Of a stretch of DNA of 64,000 nt, positions 1 through 8,472 are shown piece by piece. Made by a program: the position numbers and the translations under genes. How positions within the stretch are numbered: position 1 is the stretch's first letter; every line of letters starts with the position of its first letter. The notes beneath the pieces were generated by a model that ran no database searches, was not told where the DNA came from, and saw nothing but the letters and a program-made list of their open reading frames with translations. Origin of the DNA: Ferdinandcohnia sp036962685 (lineage in GTDB: Bacteria; Bacillota; Bacilli; Bacillales; Bacillaceae_L); NCBI RefSeq assembly GCF_036962685.1, contig NZ_JBALOP010000039.1:1-64000 (forward strand), given 5' to 3'.

Positions 1-2
1 GT

Positions 3-430
3 AATGGTTATCATCGGGAAGATGAAGACCAAACTGTCGCCTCTTAATCGTAGAAACGGTTATCATCGGGATGATGAAGACGAAAACGTGGCTGCTGAAT
101 CGCCGAAATGGTCATCATAGGAATGATGAAGACCAAACTGTCGCCACTGAATCTTAGAATCGGTTATCATCGGGAAGATGAAGACGAAAACGTTGCTACT
201 TAATCGCGAGAAATGGTCATCATCAGGAGGATGAAGACGAAAACGTTGCTACTTAATCGCGAGAAATGGTTATCATCGGGATGATGAAGACCAAAGTGGC
301 GCTGCTGAATCGCAGAAATGGTTATCATAGGAATGATGAAGACCAAACTGTCGCCTCTTAATCGTAGAAATGGTTATCAATGGGAAGATGAGGACCAAAC
401 TGCCGCCGTTGAATCCCAGAAACGGTCGTC
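3..430. repeat. 52-bp tandem repeat array, about eight copies
   Basis: Units begin with AATGGTTATCATC or a close variant and recur every 52 bases (for example at 3 and 55). Each unit has a short imperfect hairpin (TCATC-GG-GATGA), then GAAGAC(C/G)AAA and a variable part ending in GAATCG-AGAA. Copies differ at several positions, so the array is old or mosaic. No reading frame is kept through it, and there are no unique spacers. Its layout resembles the array at 51041-51420. Function unknown. Confidence 0.85.
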
Positions 431-462
431 ATCATAATAAGAACCTTAAAAGCACATTGCTA

Positions 463-493
463 CAAAAAAACCATCATCAATATTTGATGATGG
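463..493 (-). terminator. Rho-independent terminator of the NERD-like gene
   Basis: A perfect 10-bp stem (CCATCATCAA / TTGATGATGG, loop TAT) is followed on the minus strand by a run of seven T. It lies about 40 bases beyond the stop of the minus-strand gene at 536-982. Confidence 0.8.
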
Positions 494-535
494 ATTAACC
501 ATTATTCTAAATGAATACATACAGGGAAAAACATA

Positions 536-982
536 TTAGTTTTTTTCATAATAAGTCCATTGATGTACCCCAACACTTTTAAAGTTGCTTGTTAATATTT
601 TTTGAAGCTTTCTTTTTGTGGGATTACCCTGACACCAATCATAAACAACATTAGTCGTAATCTTTAATAATTTATTTGACTCATAGTAGTAGTCGCCTTC
701 AAAATTTTTAACCTCATAAGAATGAATTTTCCCATCGATAAAAATAGAGGAATCAATTTGGAAGGTGGTATTGTTAACCTCAAGTAATAGATCATTTAAT
801 ATTAAACATTCACATTGAAGCTTTTCCGTTAAAGAATCGAATAATAGCTCACCTTCGTATCCTTTTTTCAGATTTAAAAAGTACTGCTTGTCCTTACTTG
901 ATAAATCTGATCGCTTGTTTAAAATTTCAAGAGTAATTAATTCGCCTGACTTATTACGGGCTTTAAAAAGCATAGTCCACAT
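536..982 (-). CDS. NERD-domain (nuclease-related) protein, short, atypical C-terminus
   Basis: The protein has 148 residues. Residues about 40-105 fit the nuclease-related NERD domain: KGYEGE near residue 40, a FQIDSS segment near 75 and EVKNFEGDYYYES near 92, which carry the conserved acidic and lysine positions of this PD-(D/E)XK-like fold. Bacillus relatives are, from memory, clearly longer. Here the family C-terminal half is missing and replaced by a short lysine-rich tail after residue 108. It could be a truncated or chimeric copy, or a short variant. It stands alone, with its own terminator and the 52-bp repeat array downstream. Role unknown; NERD proteins are inferred to act on DNA. 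Confidence 0.7.
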   Translation of the reverse strand: MWTMLFKARNKSGELITLEILNKRSDLSSKDKQYFLNLKKGYEGELLFDSLTEKLQCECLILNDLLLEVNNTTFQIDSSIFIDGKIHSYEVKNFEGDYYYESNKLLKITTNVVYDWCQGNPTKRKLQKILTSNFKSVGVHQWTYYEKN

Positions 983-1115
983 CCTTTCTAGTAGTTAAAG
1001 CCATTATATTTGAAAATTTAGTAGATTCAAAGAAAAATCGTAACAACAAATGGTTGAAATCAATTATATCGAGCAAAATAAAATAAGTAGCCGCAATCAA
1101 CGGAAGGTGTTATAG

Positions 1116-1997
1116 ATGTTAAAAGCCTATTCTTGGCTCACATTTTGTGTAGTAGTATGGGGGAGCAATTTTATATTTGGGAAAATTTTAGTTTTGAGTT
1201 TTTCGCCTACTCTACTAACGATGTTAAGACTTTTATTTATTGTCCTATTTTTAATTGGACTATTTTCATTCAATAAGCAGCAACAACGTATCAATAGATC
1301 GGACCTTGCCCCTGTTATCATACTTGGGATTGTTGGTGTTTTCATAAACCAGTGGTCGTTTTTTAAAGGATTGCAAACAGCTGACCCAACGACATCAGCA
1401 CTTATTTTAGCAATGACTCCCATTTTAACAAGTATTTTAGCAGCCATATTTTTAAAGGAAAAACTAACAATACATATGCTGATAGGGTCTATTGTCGCTA
1501 TTATCGGGATTTACTTTGTGGTAACAAAAGGAACCTTCTCATCCATTCAAGTTGATGAGGGGCTCTTATGGATTGTTTTAACAATGATCACATTTGCAAT
1601 TATGATTATCATGACAAGGCGGCTATCTAATCGAATCGACCCACTTACCATTACGCTTTATACCAATATCGTGGGGCTAATTGTGTCGATTCCATTTGTG
1701 TTTATACTAGACTCGCCACTAAAGATCAGCACTGATTTTTCTGATTGGGCATTGTTAATCGTAACTGCTATTGTAGTACATGGTCTTGCAAATCTTATCT
1801 GGAATATTTATATAAGATATGTTGATGCCTCGAAGGCTTCCGTTTTATCTAATCTAGAACCATTTGTAGCAATGATTATGGGGTTGATTATATTATCTAA
1901 ACCGATAACTGGAGAAGAAATAGTAGGGTCATTATTTATTGTGGGTGGTGTGGTATTATCCACATATCAGAGGAAACTACAAAATGACAGACACTAG
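1116..1997 (+). CDS. EamA/DMT-family transporter
   Basis: The 293-residue protein has about ten hydrophobic segments in two repeated EamA halves, typical of drug/metabolite transporters in the cytoplasmic membrane. Family landmarks are WGSNFIFGK in the first segment, and the end of the first half at ALILAMTPILTSILAAIFLKE, with the equivalent VLSNLEPFVAMIMG in the second half. The ATG follows a GGAAGGTG ribosome site. The substrate cannot be told; relatives export amino acids or metabolites. A second DMT gene lies at 53915-54802 but is not a close copy. Its stop codon lies inside a hairpin shared with the convergent kinase gene. Confidence 0.88.
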   Translation: MLKAYSWLTFCVVVWGSNFIFGKILVLSFSPTLLTMLRLLFIVLFLIGLFSFNKQQQRINRSDLAPVIILGIVGVFINQWSFFKGLQTADPTTSALILAMTPILTSILAAIFLKEKLTIHMLIGSIVAIIGIYFVVTKGTFSSIQVDEGLLWIVLTMITFAIMIIMTRRLSNRIDPLTITLYTNIVGLIVSIPFVFILDSPLKISTDFSDWALLIVTAIVVHGLANLIWNIYIRYVDASKASVLSNLEPFVAMIMGLIILSKPITGEEIVGSLFIVGGVVLSTYQRKLQNDRH

Positions 1998-2028
1998 TCA
2001 AATTCGAAAAGTGCCTGTCATTTTTATT
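1985..2028. terminator. Bidirectional terminator between convergent genes
   Basis: An 11-bp stem with one mismatch (TGACAGACACT at 1985, AGTGCCTGTCA at 2010) is followed by TTTTT on the plus strand and preceded by AAAA for the minus strand. It overlaps the stop codon of the DMT transporter and sits at the end of the kinase gene. Confidence 0.75.
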
Positions 2029-3130
2029 TCGGAACCTCTAACTTCAATGTGGTGCCTTGGCCGGGTTCGGAGTGTAGCATGATGGTGCCACCGATGCCTC
2101 GAGCACGTTCTTCCATGCTAAACAAGCCAACACCGTTTCCTTTTTCATTACCAGTAAAGCCTTGACCGTTGTCAATCACTTCAACAGCAACTTCAGACTC
2201 TGCTTCATGTATCTTAACAACCGCATCCGACACATTTGCGTATTTCGCGATATTCGTTAACGCCTCTTGGACAACGCGATAAATCGTTGTTTCCTTATGG
2301 ATATCAAGGCGCGTTTTTAATGTACACTCAAACTTCACGTGAATCCCGTAATGCTGTGAGTAATTTTCAATGTACTTGCGAAGAGCTGGCACAACGCCGA
2401 GATCGTCCAGAACAGAAGGGCGAAGCTCCCAAGCTAGACCGCGAATATCCTCCATCATAAAAGAAACATCCTGGCGAAGACGTCCAAGTCGCTCATCCGG
2501 TTTTTCACTAAGCATTTGATCGAGCTGAATTAGTAATGAAAACATACTTTGCCCAATTCCATCATGAAGCTCGCGTGAAAAACGTTTCCGTTCTTCCTCT
2601 TGGATACTGATTACCCGCGTCATCATATTTTTTAACTCTTCCTGGGTTTCCTTTAAAGCAGTGACTTCGTGGCGAACAGCTAAATATTGATTCGGACGTC
2701 CATTTTCAGATAAAATCGGAACAATTGTCGTATCGACCCAATAATAAGAACCGTCCTTCGCTTTGTTTTTAATTTCACCCTTCCAGACATGTCCTGAACC
2801 AATCGTACGCCACATTTCCTTCCAAAATTCCTTGTCGTGGTGACCAGAATTAATGATTCGGTGGTCCTGTCCCATTAACTCTGCCTTTGAATACTTCGAG
2901 ATTTCACAAAACTTATTATTAATGTATTGAATTTTTCCTTGTCGATCAGTGATCGCCACTATCGAGGATTCATCCAAAGCAAATGTTAAATCCACAAGAT
3001 GTCGCAATGATTTTTCAACATCATCACGAAACTTCGAATCCTCAATATGCTTTTCTAGCTCAGCAAGAAGCTTAACGACGCTAGGACCACCAATTTCTGA
3101 TTGGTGTTTGAGTCGATCAATTTTATTCAA
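2024..3130 (-). CDS. PAS-domain sensor histidine kinase, NreB-like
   Basis: The 368-residue protein is a soluble kinase with no membrane segment. A PAS domain covers residues about 50-160, a HisKA_3 dimerisation helix has the phospho-acceptor H189 in RELHDGIGQ, and a HATPase domain ends at the C-terminus (DNGQGF, GVGLFSMEERARGIGG). It starts with TTG, preceded by AAAGGA, and overlaps the regulator gene by 8 bases. Placement beside nitrate genes suggests an NreB-like role in oxygen or nitrate control. However, the PAS domain has only one cysteine (C75), so the four-cysteine oxygen-labile FeS cluster of staphylococcal NreB is absent and the signal must differ. Its PAS is the same subtype as the PAS domains fused to the two NarK proteins here. 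Confidence 0.88.
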   Translation of the reverse strand: MNKIDRLKHQSEIGGPSVVKLLAELEKHIEDSKFRDDVEKSLRHLVDLTFALDESSIVAITDRQGKIQYINNKFCEISKYSKAELMGQDHRIINSGHHDKEFWKEMWRTIGSGHVWKGEIKNKAKDGSYYWVDTTIVPILSENGRPNQYLAVRHEVTALKETQEELKNMMTRVISIQEEERKRFSRELHDGIGQSMFSLLIQLDQMLSEKPDERLGRLRQDVSFMMEDIRGLAWELRPSVLDDLGVVPALRKYIENYSQHYGIHVKFECTLKTRLDIHKETTIYRVVQEALTNIAKYANVSDAVVKIHEAESEVAVEVIDNGQGFTGNEKGNGVGLFSMEERARGIGGTIMLHSEPGQGTTLKLEVPK

Positions 3131-3776
3131 AATGTAGCAATCCTTTCTTCATTGCATATTTCACTAGTTCAGGTCGTGTTTTCAATCCGAGTTTTTCCAT
3201 CAAATTGCTCTTGTGGGATTCGACGGTTTTTACACTAATCACAAGATGCTCTGCGATTTCTTTATTGGAATATCCCTTTGCAACCCATTCAAGTACCTCT
3301 TTTTCACGCTCAGACAGCAAAGCAAATGAATCTGCGTTATCCCCATTTTTGACACGATCTAAATAGCCGCTCATTAAAACCTTTGTTGCGGAAGGAGTTA
3401 AGTAGGCATTACCTGAAGAAACGGATTCAATCGCTCCGAGCAAATCCTCGTGAGGAGCATTTTTTAAAATATAACCAGAAGCTCCAGCTTGAATGGCTCT
3501 AAATAAGTATTCCTCATCATCATGCATTGTTAAAATCAAAATCGATATATTTGGCAGAAGCTCATGAAGCTCCTTTGTTGCAGTTAATCCATCTTTTCCG
3601 TGTGGCATACTTAAATCCATGAGTACGACATCAGGGTTTAATTCCTTTGCTTTCTTTATTGCCTCATCACCTTCAGATGCTTCGCCAATAACTTCTATAT
3701 TTTTTTTACCGTTCAACAGCATCATCAGTCCTGAACGGACAACGGCATGGTCGTCAACAATCAGTAGTTTAACCAC
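3123..3776 (-). CDS. LuxR/NarL-family response regulator, NreC-like
   Basis: A receiver domain (VDDHAVVRSG; phospho-acceptor in VVLMDLSMP, near residue 54) is joined to a C-terminal LuxR helix-turn-helix (LSEREKEVLEWVAKGYSNKEIAEHL). I choose the GTG at 3776 because GGGGAGG lies six bases before it; upstream in-frame ATGs at 3782 and 3791 overlap or precede that site. The partner kinase follows with an 8-base overlap, so the pair is cotranscribed. It probably binds the AGGGA-N3-TCCCT-type palindromes at 3878-3890 and 11369-11380. That binding is inferred from position, not shown. Confidence 0.9.
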   Translation of the reverse strand: MVKLLIVDDHAVVRSGLMMLLNGKKNIEVIGEASEGDEAIKKAKELNPDVVLMDLSMPHGKDGLTATKELHELLPNISILILTMHDDEEYLFRAIQAGASGYILKNAPHEDLLGAIESVSSGNAYLTPSATKVLMSGYLDRVKNGDNADSFALLSEREKEVLEWVAKGYSNKEIAEHLVISVKTVESHKSNLMEKLGLKTRPELVKYAMKKGLLHFE

Positions 3777-3877
3777 ATTCATCCTCCCCATTTCTCAATA
3801 ACCTAATTATACCATGTTCGCGATGTGATTTTGAGTTCAAGAAATTGTTACAAATAAGGGATTTTTCTTTCAAAGAT

Positions 3878-3921
3878 AGGGAGGTTCCCTGATATGTTTT
3901 AAATCACACTTCTTCTACAAT
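3878..3921 (+). promoter_or_regulatory. Predicted NreC-type operator and promoter of the nitrate reductase operon
   Basis: A perfect palindrome AGGGAGGTTCCCT (3878-3890) lies exactly 25 bases before a TACAAT -10 box (3916-3921). No good -35 hexamer is visible, as expected for an activated promoter. The same palindrome type, spacing and -10 box occur before the GAF gene at 11338-11380. The divergent regulator gene begins at 3776. Confidence 0.6.
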
Positions 3922-3954
3922 AGGGATAAGTTAATCGATTGAGGAGGAGTTCGT

Positions 3955-5040
3955 ATGCAGGCAAGAGCTGCTGCCGTCCAAAAGAAGCAGTCACCGGCTT
4001 ATAACAATGCATTTGCTTCAAAGTTTGCCAAGTCCATGTTTTTATCCGTAATAGGGCTGGCCATTTTATCATTTATCGGAACAAGAATGTTTACACATGT
4101 TGATTTAAATCTTTATGGCTATATGGTTGGAACAATTGTTTTTATTGGGGGGTTCTTTTATCGCTTCATTGCGTGGGGAGAAAGACCACCAACAAAGATC
4201 ATCATAAAAAAAGGCTTAAAACTTTTATTTCGAAAATCAACCCCGAAAACATCAGTTGAGCATTTAGGTACATACAATTTCATCTGGAATAGGGGAATTT
4301 ACCGATGGACCCAGCACATTTTAATTGGTTGGGGATGCATCCTCGCCTGTATGGTAACATTTCCGCTAGTCTTCGGTTGGATGTATTTCACAATGGATGA
4401 AAGCGGCTATTACAACATTATCGCGATGGGGATACAAATCATGACAGTACCTGCAGATGGCATCATCGCAAACCTTTCCTATAATGCGTTAAATATTACA
4501 GCTGTCATGGTAATCGCCGGGGTTTGTATGGCACTTTACCGTCGAGTGAAAAACTTTCAAGCAAAAGCAGAACAAAAATTCATCTATGATTTGTTGCCAC
4601 TCTACATGCTCTTGTTCGTCAGCATTACCGGTTTACTTTTAACCTTCATGAATATTTTCTTGCACGGTGCAGGTCAGCCTGTGATGTCCTTGATTCATCA
4701 ATGGTCCGTTATTATGACATTGATTTACTTACCATTTGGAAAGCTAGCTCATATTCCGTTCCGCCCAATGAGTGTGTTGGCAAGAAACTATCGTGAGCAT
4801 TACGCAGAAAAAGAAACGAAGAAATGTAAGGTTTGTGGAAATGGCTTTGTTTCCGCTGAACAATCTCAAGATGTCATCGATGTACTCGATGTAAACGATA
4901 TTCATTTTAAAACAAGTGAAGGCCATCATTTAGCAGAAATGTGTCTTCCATGTCGTAGAAAATACCGGATTGCACAATTTTCCGGCTTCCCAACCCACGA
5001 GGTAAAAGTCAAGGAGGCTAATCAGAATGCAAAGGGATAA
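3955..5040 (+). CDS. NarI-like membrane cytochrome b with C-terminal zinc ribbon
   Basis: The 361-residue protein has about six membrane segments. Possible haem ligands are H121, H237, H248 and H266. The H248 to H266 segment (HQWSVIMTLIYLPFGKLAHI) has the same 17-residue spacing as the NarI segment HVILSFLLFASIPFTKLVH encoded at 40785-41486. This suggests a quinol-oxidising cytochrome b of the NarI type. The cytoplasmic tail has two CxxC pairs (C291/C294 and C330/C333), a zinc-ribbon or rubredoxin-like site not present in NarI. It is the first gene of the operon and overlaps the molybdoenzyme gene by 14 bases, which supports a role as its membrane electron donor. Haem binding is inferred. Confidence 0.7.
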   Translation: MQARAAAVQKKQSPAYNNAFASKFAKSMFLSVIGLAILSFIGTRMFTHVDLNLYGYMVGTIVFIGGFFYRFIAWGERPPTKIIIKKGLKLLFRKSTPKTSVEHLGTYNFIWNRGIYRWTQHILIGWGCILACMVTFPLVFGWMYFTMDESGYYNIIAMGIQIMTVPADGIIANLSYNALNITAVMVIAGVCMALYRRVKNFQAKAEQKFIYDLLPLYMLLFVSITGLLLTFMNIFLHGAGQPVMSLIHQWSVIMTLIYLPFGKLAHIPFRPMSVLARNYREHYAEKETKKCKVCGNGFVSAEQSQDVIDVLDVNDIHFKTSEGHHLAEMCLPCRRKYRIAQFSGFPTHEVKVKEANQNAKG

Positions 5041-7195
5041 GTTTTTTAAAGAAATTGAAAATGTCATTCATCCAAATGAAAAATTAATCAAAACACATTG
5101 TAGCTATTGCGGTATGCAATGTGGAATGAATCTGAGAGTCAATACAGTCACCAATAAAATTATCGGAGTCGAACCACGTTATGACTGGCCAGTTACAGTT
5201 GGAAAAATGTGTCCGAAAGGAGTTACGGCATACCAGCAAACGAATCACAAGGATCGAATTTTAAAGCCGCTCATTCGTGATGATGCATCTTTAAAAGGAA
5301 CAACAAAAGGCTTCCGTGAAGCAAGCTGGGATGAGGCGTATGACTTAATCGTTAAAAATTTTACGAAGCTGCAAGCGGAATATGGGAAGGATTCATTATC
5401 CGTCTTCAGTGGTGTGTCGATGACAAATGAAAAATGTTATCTGACTGGGAAGTTCGCCCGTGTAGCACTAGGTACTCGCTACATCGACTATAATGGACGT
5501 TTCTGTATGTCGAGTGCGGCCGGTGGATTCCTTCGCTCCTTTGGGGTTGACCGTGGATCGACACTTCCATGGACCGATATTCACGAAACTGATTGTTTAT
5601 TTATTGCTGGAAGTAACACTGCAGAGTGCCATCCGACTTCCATGTTCCGCGTTTGGAATGTACAGGAACGAGGCGGATACATCATTGTTGCGGACCCGCG
5701 TGAAACACCTTTAGCAAGAAGAGCGGATGTACATCTAGATCTAAAACCAGGAACAGACTTAGCGTTAGCAAACGGAATTTTACATTTACTGATTGAAAAT
5801 GGATATACAAATGAAGAATTTATCGCCAATCACACAAATGGCTTTGAAGAGACGATGGAACTTGTGAAGGAATTCACACCTGAGTACACTAGCGAGTTAA
5901 CCGGAGTGGCACCAGAAAAAATTATTCGTGCTGCAGAAATTTACGGAAAAGCACCAAATGCTGTGGTCATGTTTGCGCGTGGAATTGAGCAGCAGCATAA
6001 AGGTGTGGATAATGTATCCGGCTATACAAATATGGCGCTTGTCACTGGTAAAATTGGTCGACCAAAATCAGGGGTTGCCACATTCACTGGTCAAGGAAAT
6101 GGGCAAGGTGGACGTGAGCATGGTCAAAAATCGGATCTATTACCAGGCTACCGCAAACTGACAAACCCGGAACACGTGAAAGAGGTTTGCCAAGTTTGGG
6201 GAATTACAACGGAAGAAATGCCACAACCAGGCGTATCTGCGTATGAAATGTTTGAGCTAATGGAGCAAAAAACGATTCGTGGACTATATCTACTTTGCTC
6301 AAATCCAGCTGTATCAGCACCAAACCTAAACTTTGTTAGGGAAGCTCTTAAATCATTAGATTTTATGGTGTGTGCAGATTTCTATTTATCAGAGTCAGCA
6401 GAGTTTGCAGATGTTGTTCTTCCTTCAGTGACTTGGTCTGAGGATGAAGGAACGGTTACGAATCTCGAAGGACGCATCATCAAAATCAATAAAGCTCAAG
6501 AACCAATTGGGGAATCAAAGCCTGACTGGCAAATGCAGGTCGAGCTTGCGGAGCGTCTAGGAAGAGGAAAATATTTTTCACACTTAAAAACTGCTAGAGA
6601 TGTTGCTGATGAGTTCCGCCTTGCAAGTAAGGGTGGCTATGCTGACTACTACGGGGCAACATGGGATAAAATCGACAAGCAAGACGGTGTGTTCTGGCCG
6701 TGCCGTGATGAGGAAGACAAGGGGACGCCACATATGTTCCTCGATAAGAAATTCTATCATCCAGACGGAAAAGCAAAGATTTGTGCATTGCCATACCGTC
6801 CACCGGCTGAAGAACCAGATGAAACATATCCGCTTCGCTTAACAACAGGTCGTGTCGTGTATCACTATTTATCTGGAAACCAAACAAGACGTATTCCGTT
6901 CCTGCACGATATGTGTCCAGAACCATATGTTGAGGTCCATCCAGAAACAGCAGCAAAATACGATATTCAGCATGAAGAACGAGTTCGCCTTTTTACAAGA
7001 AGGGGTGAAAGTATTTATAAAGTCAAAATTACCGAAGCCATCCGAAAAGATACCGTGTTTGTTCCATATCATTTCGGTCACGAGGAATCTATTAATCTAC
7101 TGACAATTGCAGCGCTTGATCCAATCTCAAAAATGCCAGAGTTCAAAGCATGTGCTGCCCAGATTGAAAAACTAGTTGTAAAGAAGGTGCAGTAA
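5027..7195 (+). CDS. Nas-type molybdopterin nitrate reductase catalytic subunit
   Basis: The 722-residue protein starts at an ATG after AAGGAGG. An N-terminal [4Fe-4S] motif is C25-x2-C28-x3-C32 with a fourth cysteine in KMCPKG. The body carries molybdopterin oxidoreductase domains and a C-terminal dinucleotide-binding domain (LRLTTGRVVYHYLSGNQTRR). The segment DYNGRFCMSSAAGG supplies a cysteine typical of the molybdenum ligand in Nas/Nap enzymes, which supports nitrate as substrate. There is no Tat signal, so it should be cytoplasmic. It lacks the extra C-terminal cluster regions of longer NasC forms. Formate dehydrogenase is an alternative, but the neighbouring NarK transporter and NreBC-like genes favour nitrate. 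Confidence 0.82.
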   Translation: MQRDKFFKEIENVIHPNEKLIKTHCSYCGMQCGMNLRVNTVTNKIIGVEPRYDWPVTVGKMCPKGVTAYQQTNHKDRILKPLIRDDASLKGTTKGFREASWDEAYDLIVKNFTKLQAEYGKDSLSVFSGVSMTNEKCYLTGKFARVALGTRYIDYNGRFCMSSAAGGFLRSFGVDRGSTLPWTDIHETDCLFIAGSNTAECHPTSMFRVWNVQERGGYIIVADPRETPLARRADVHLDLKPGTDLALANGILHLLIENGYTNEEFIANHTNGFEETMELVKEFTPEYTSELTGVAPEKIIRAAEIYGKAPNAVVMFARGIEQQHKGVDNVSGYTNMALVTGKIGRPKSGVATFTGQGNGQGGREHGQKSDLLPGYRKLTNPEHVKEVCQVWGITTEEMPQPGVSAYEMFELMEQKTIRGLYLLCSNPAVSAPNLNFVREALKSLDFMVCADFYLSESAEFADVVLPSVTWSEDEGTVTNLEGRIIKINKAQEPIGESKPDWQMQVELAERLGRGKYFSHLKTARDVADEFRLASKGGYADYYGATWDKIDKQDGVFWPCRDEEDKGTPHMFLDKKFYHPDGKAKICALPYRPPAEEPDETYPLRLTTGRVVYHYLSGNQTRRIPFLHDMCPEPYVEVHPETAAKYDIQHEERVRLFTRRGESIYKVKITEAIRKDTVFVPYHFGHEESINLLTIAALDPISKMPEFKACAAQIEKLVVKKVQ

Positions 7196-7753
7196 ATGCA
7201 AAAGAGGCTTTACTTAGAACTTGAAAACTGTATCGGTTGCCGCTCTTGTCTTGCGGCTTGTACACAATGTGGCGGGCATGAAGAGCGAAACAGAAACTAT
7301 GTATATGACGTCAACCCACTTGTGAATAGGCAGACCATGCCGCTTATGTGCCTTCACTGTGTAAACCCAGCATGTGCAAGAAGCTGTCCGGCTCAAGCGA
7401 TTCAAATCCATGAGTCAGGTGCGGTGCTATCTGCGCTTGTTGAAAAATGCATTGGCTGTCAAAACTGTACAATTGCCTGTCCATACGGGATTCCAAAATT
7501 CGATGAAGAGCAAAACTTAATGTACAAATGTGACCTCTGTATTGATCGCTCAAAGGATGGGATTCCACCAATGTGTGCGAGTGTTTGTCCATCAAACACG
7601 ATTCAATGGCTAACAGATGAAGAAATTGAGGCTAAGAAACAAAGTCACAATCTCGACAACGGAAAATGGGTAACAAGCATGCCGCTTGAAGGAGAAACAA
7701 ACGTCAAAATTAGCTTACCTGGTATTTTACAGGGCATTGAGAAGTTATTTTAG
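7196..7753 (+). CDS. Four-cluster 4Fe-4S ferredoxin subunit (NrfC/DmsB-like)
   Basis: The 185-residue protein has sixteen cysteines in four groups: CIGCRSCLAACTQC, CLHCVNPACARSC, CIGCQNCTIAC and CDLCIDRSKDGIPPMCASVC. This is the layout of electron-transfer subunits that link a membrane cytochrome to a molybdoenzyme. It begins directly after the stop of the catalytic subunit, so translation is coupled. It has no signal peptide and should sit with the catalytic subunit inside the cell. Confidence 0.88.
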   Translation: MQKRLYLELENCIGCRSCLAACTQCGGHEERNRNYVYDVNPLVNRQTMPLMCLHCVNPACARSCPAQAIQIHESGAVLSALVEKCIGCQNCTIACPYGIPKFDEEQNLMYKCDLCIDRSKDGIPPMCASVCPSNTIQWLTDEEIEAKKQSHNLDNGKWVTSMPLEGETNVKISLPGILQGIEKLF

Positions 7754-7764
7754 GAGTGAGTAGA

Positions 7765-8292
7765 ATGCCGTCTGATAAAAACAATAAAATCCCTTTTAAC
7801 GAGGATAATTACACGCATAATATTAACCGCAATAATGAACGAAGCCTTGATCGCCGTGGCTTCATGAAGACATTGGTTGGAGCAGCAGGTGTATTTGCAA
7901 TTTCGTCTTTGCCATGGGGTGCAGTAGCTGCAAAGGAATTGATGGGTCTAGGGGATAAAGAATATTCCCATAAAAAAATTATTGATGTAAGTAAGCTGGC
8001 TGTGGGGGATTCAACGAATTTTACCTTCCCTGGCGACCATGATGATGCGATTTTAATTAGGCTTTCTGACAATAAATATGTCGCTTATCAAAATGCATGT
8101 ACCCATCTTCGCTGCCCTGTTTTTTGGGTGAAGGAGGAAGGGCAAATGGTTTGTCCATGTCACCACGGGTTCTTTGATGCAGAAACTGGCGCACCGACTG
8201 CAGGTCCGCCACGACGTCCACTGCCAGAAATTCAAGTGAAGGTGGAAAATGGTGCAGTTTATGCGGTAAGGGTGAAACGTTATGAAGCTTAA
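7765..8292 (+). CDS. Tat-exported Rieske [2Fe-2S] protein
   Basis: The 175-residue protein has a twin-arginine signal (SLDRRGFMK, R30-R31) and a hydrophobic anchor at residues 36-57, followed by a Rieske domain. Cluster motifs are C112-T-H-L-R-C117 and C130-P-C-H-H134; the second cysteine of each motif gives the disulfide of high-potential bc1-type Rieske proteins. The ATG at 7765 has AGGAG eight bases upstream, better than the GTG at 7756. A Rieske on the outer membrane face beside a cytoplasmic nitrate reductase is topologically odd. It may take electrons from quinol with the cytochrome b partner. Confidence 0.88.
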   Translation: MPSDKNNKIPFNEDNYTHNINRNNERSLDRRGFMKTLVGAAGVFAISSLPWGAVAAKELMGLGDKEYSHKKIIDVSKLAVGDSTNFTFPGDHDDAILIRLSDNKYVAYQNACTHLRCPVFWVKEEGQMVCPCHHGFFDAETGAPTAGPPRRPLPEIQVKVENGAVYAVRVKRYEA

Positions 8293-8467
8293 ATATAAAG
8301 GTATTCTTGCCCTTTCTGTCATCTTGTTGTTAAATATCATTTTTACTCAAAAAATGGTTCACCAATATTTTTACGAAAACTATGTAAATACGCTCATCTT
8401 TTGCGGCTTAAACATCCTATTGTTTCCGGTCGCATTGATTGTCTATAAAAAGTTGAAAAAGGCGTGA
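8282..8467 (+). CDS. Small two-helix membrane protein of the nitrate operon
   Basis: The 61-residue protein has two hydrophobic segments (about residues 8-21 and 37-55) and a lysine-rich C-terminus. It overlaps the end of the Rieske gene by 11 bases and the next gene starts just after its stop, so it is part of the operon. I recognise no family. It might be a small accessory subunit of the membrane complex. Confidence 0.6.
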   Translation: MKLKYKGILALSVILLLNIIFTQKMVHQYFYENYVNTLIFCGLNILLFPVALIVYKKLKKA

Positions 8468-8472
8468 CAAAC

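Noticed and set aside
3..430. CRISPR array
   Set aside because: Units follow each other without unique spacers, the whole 52-base unit repeats with scattered changes, and there are no cas genes.
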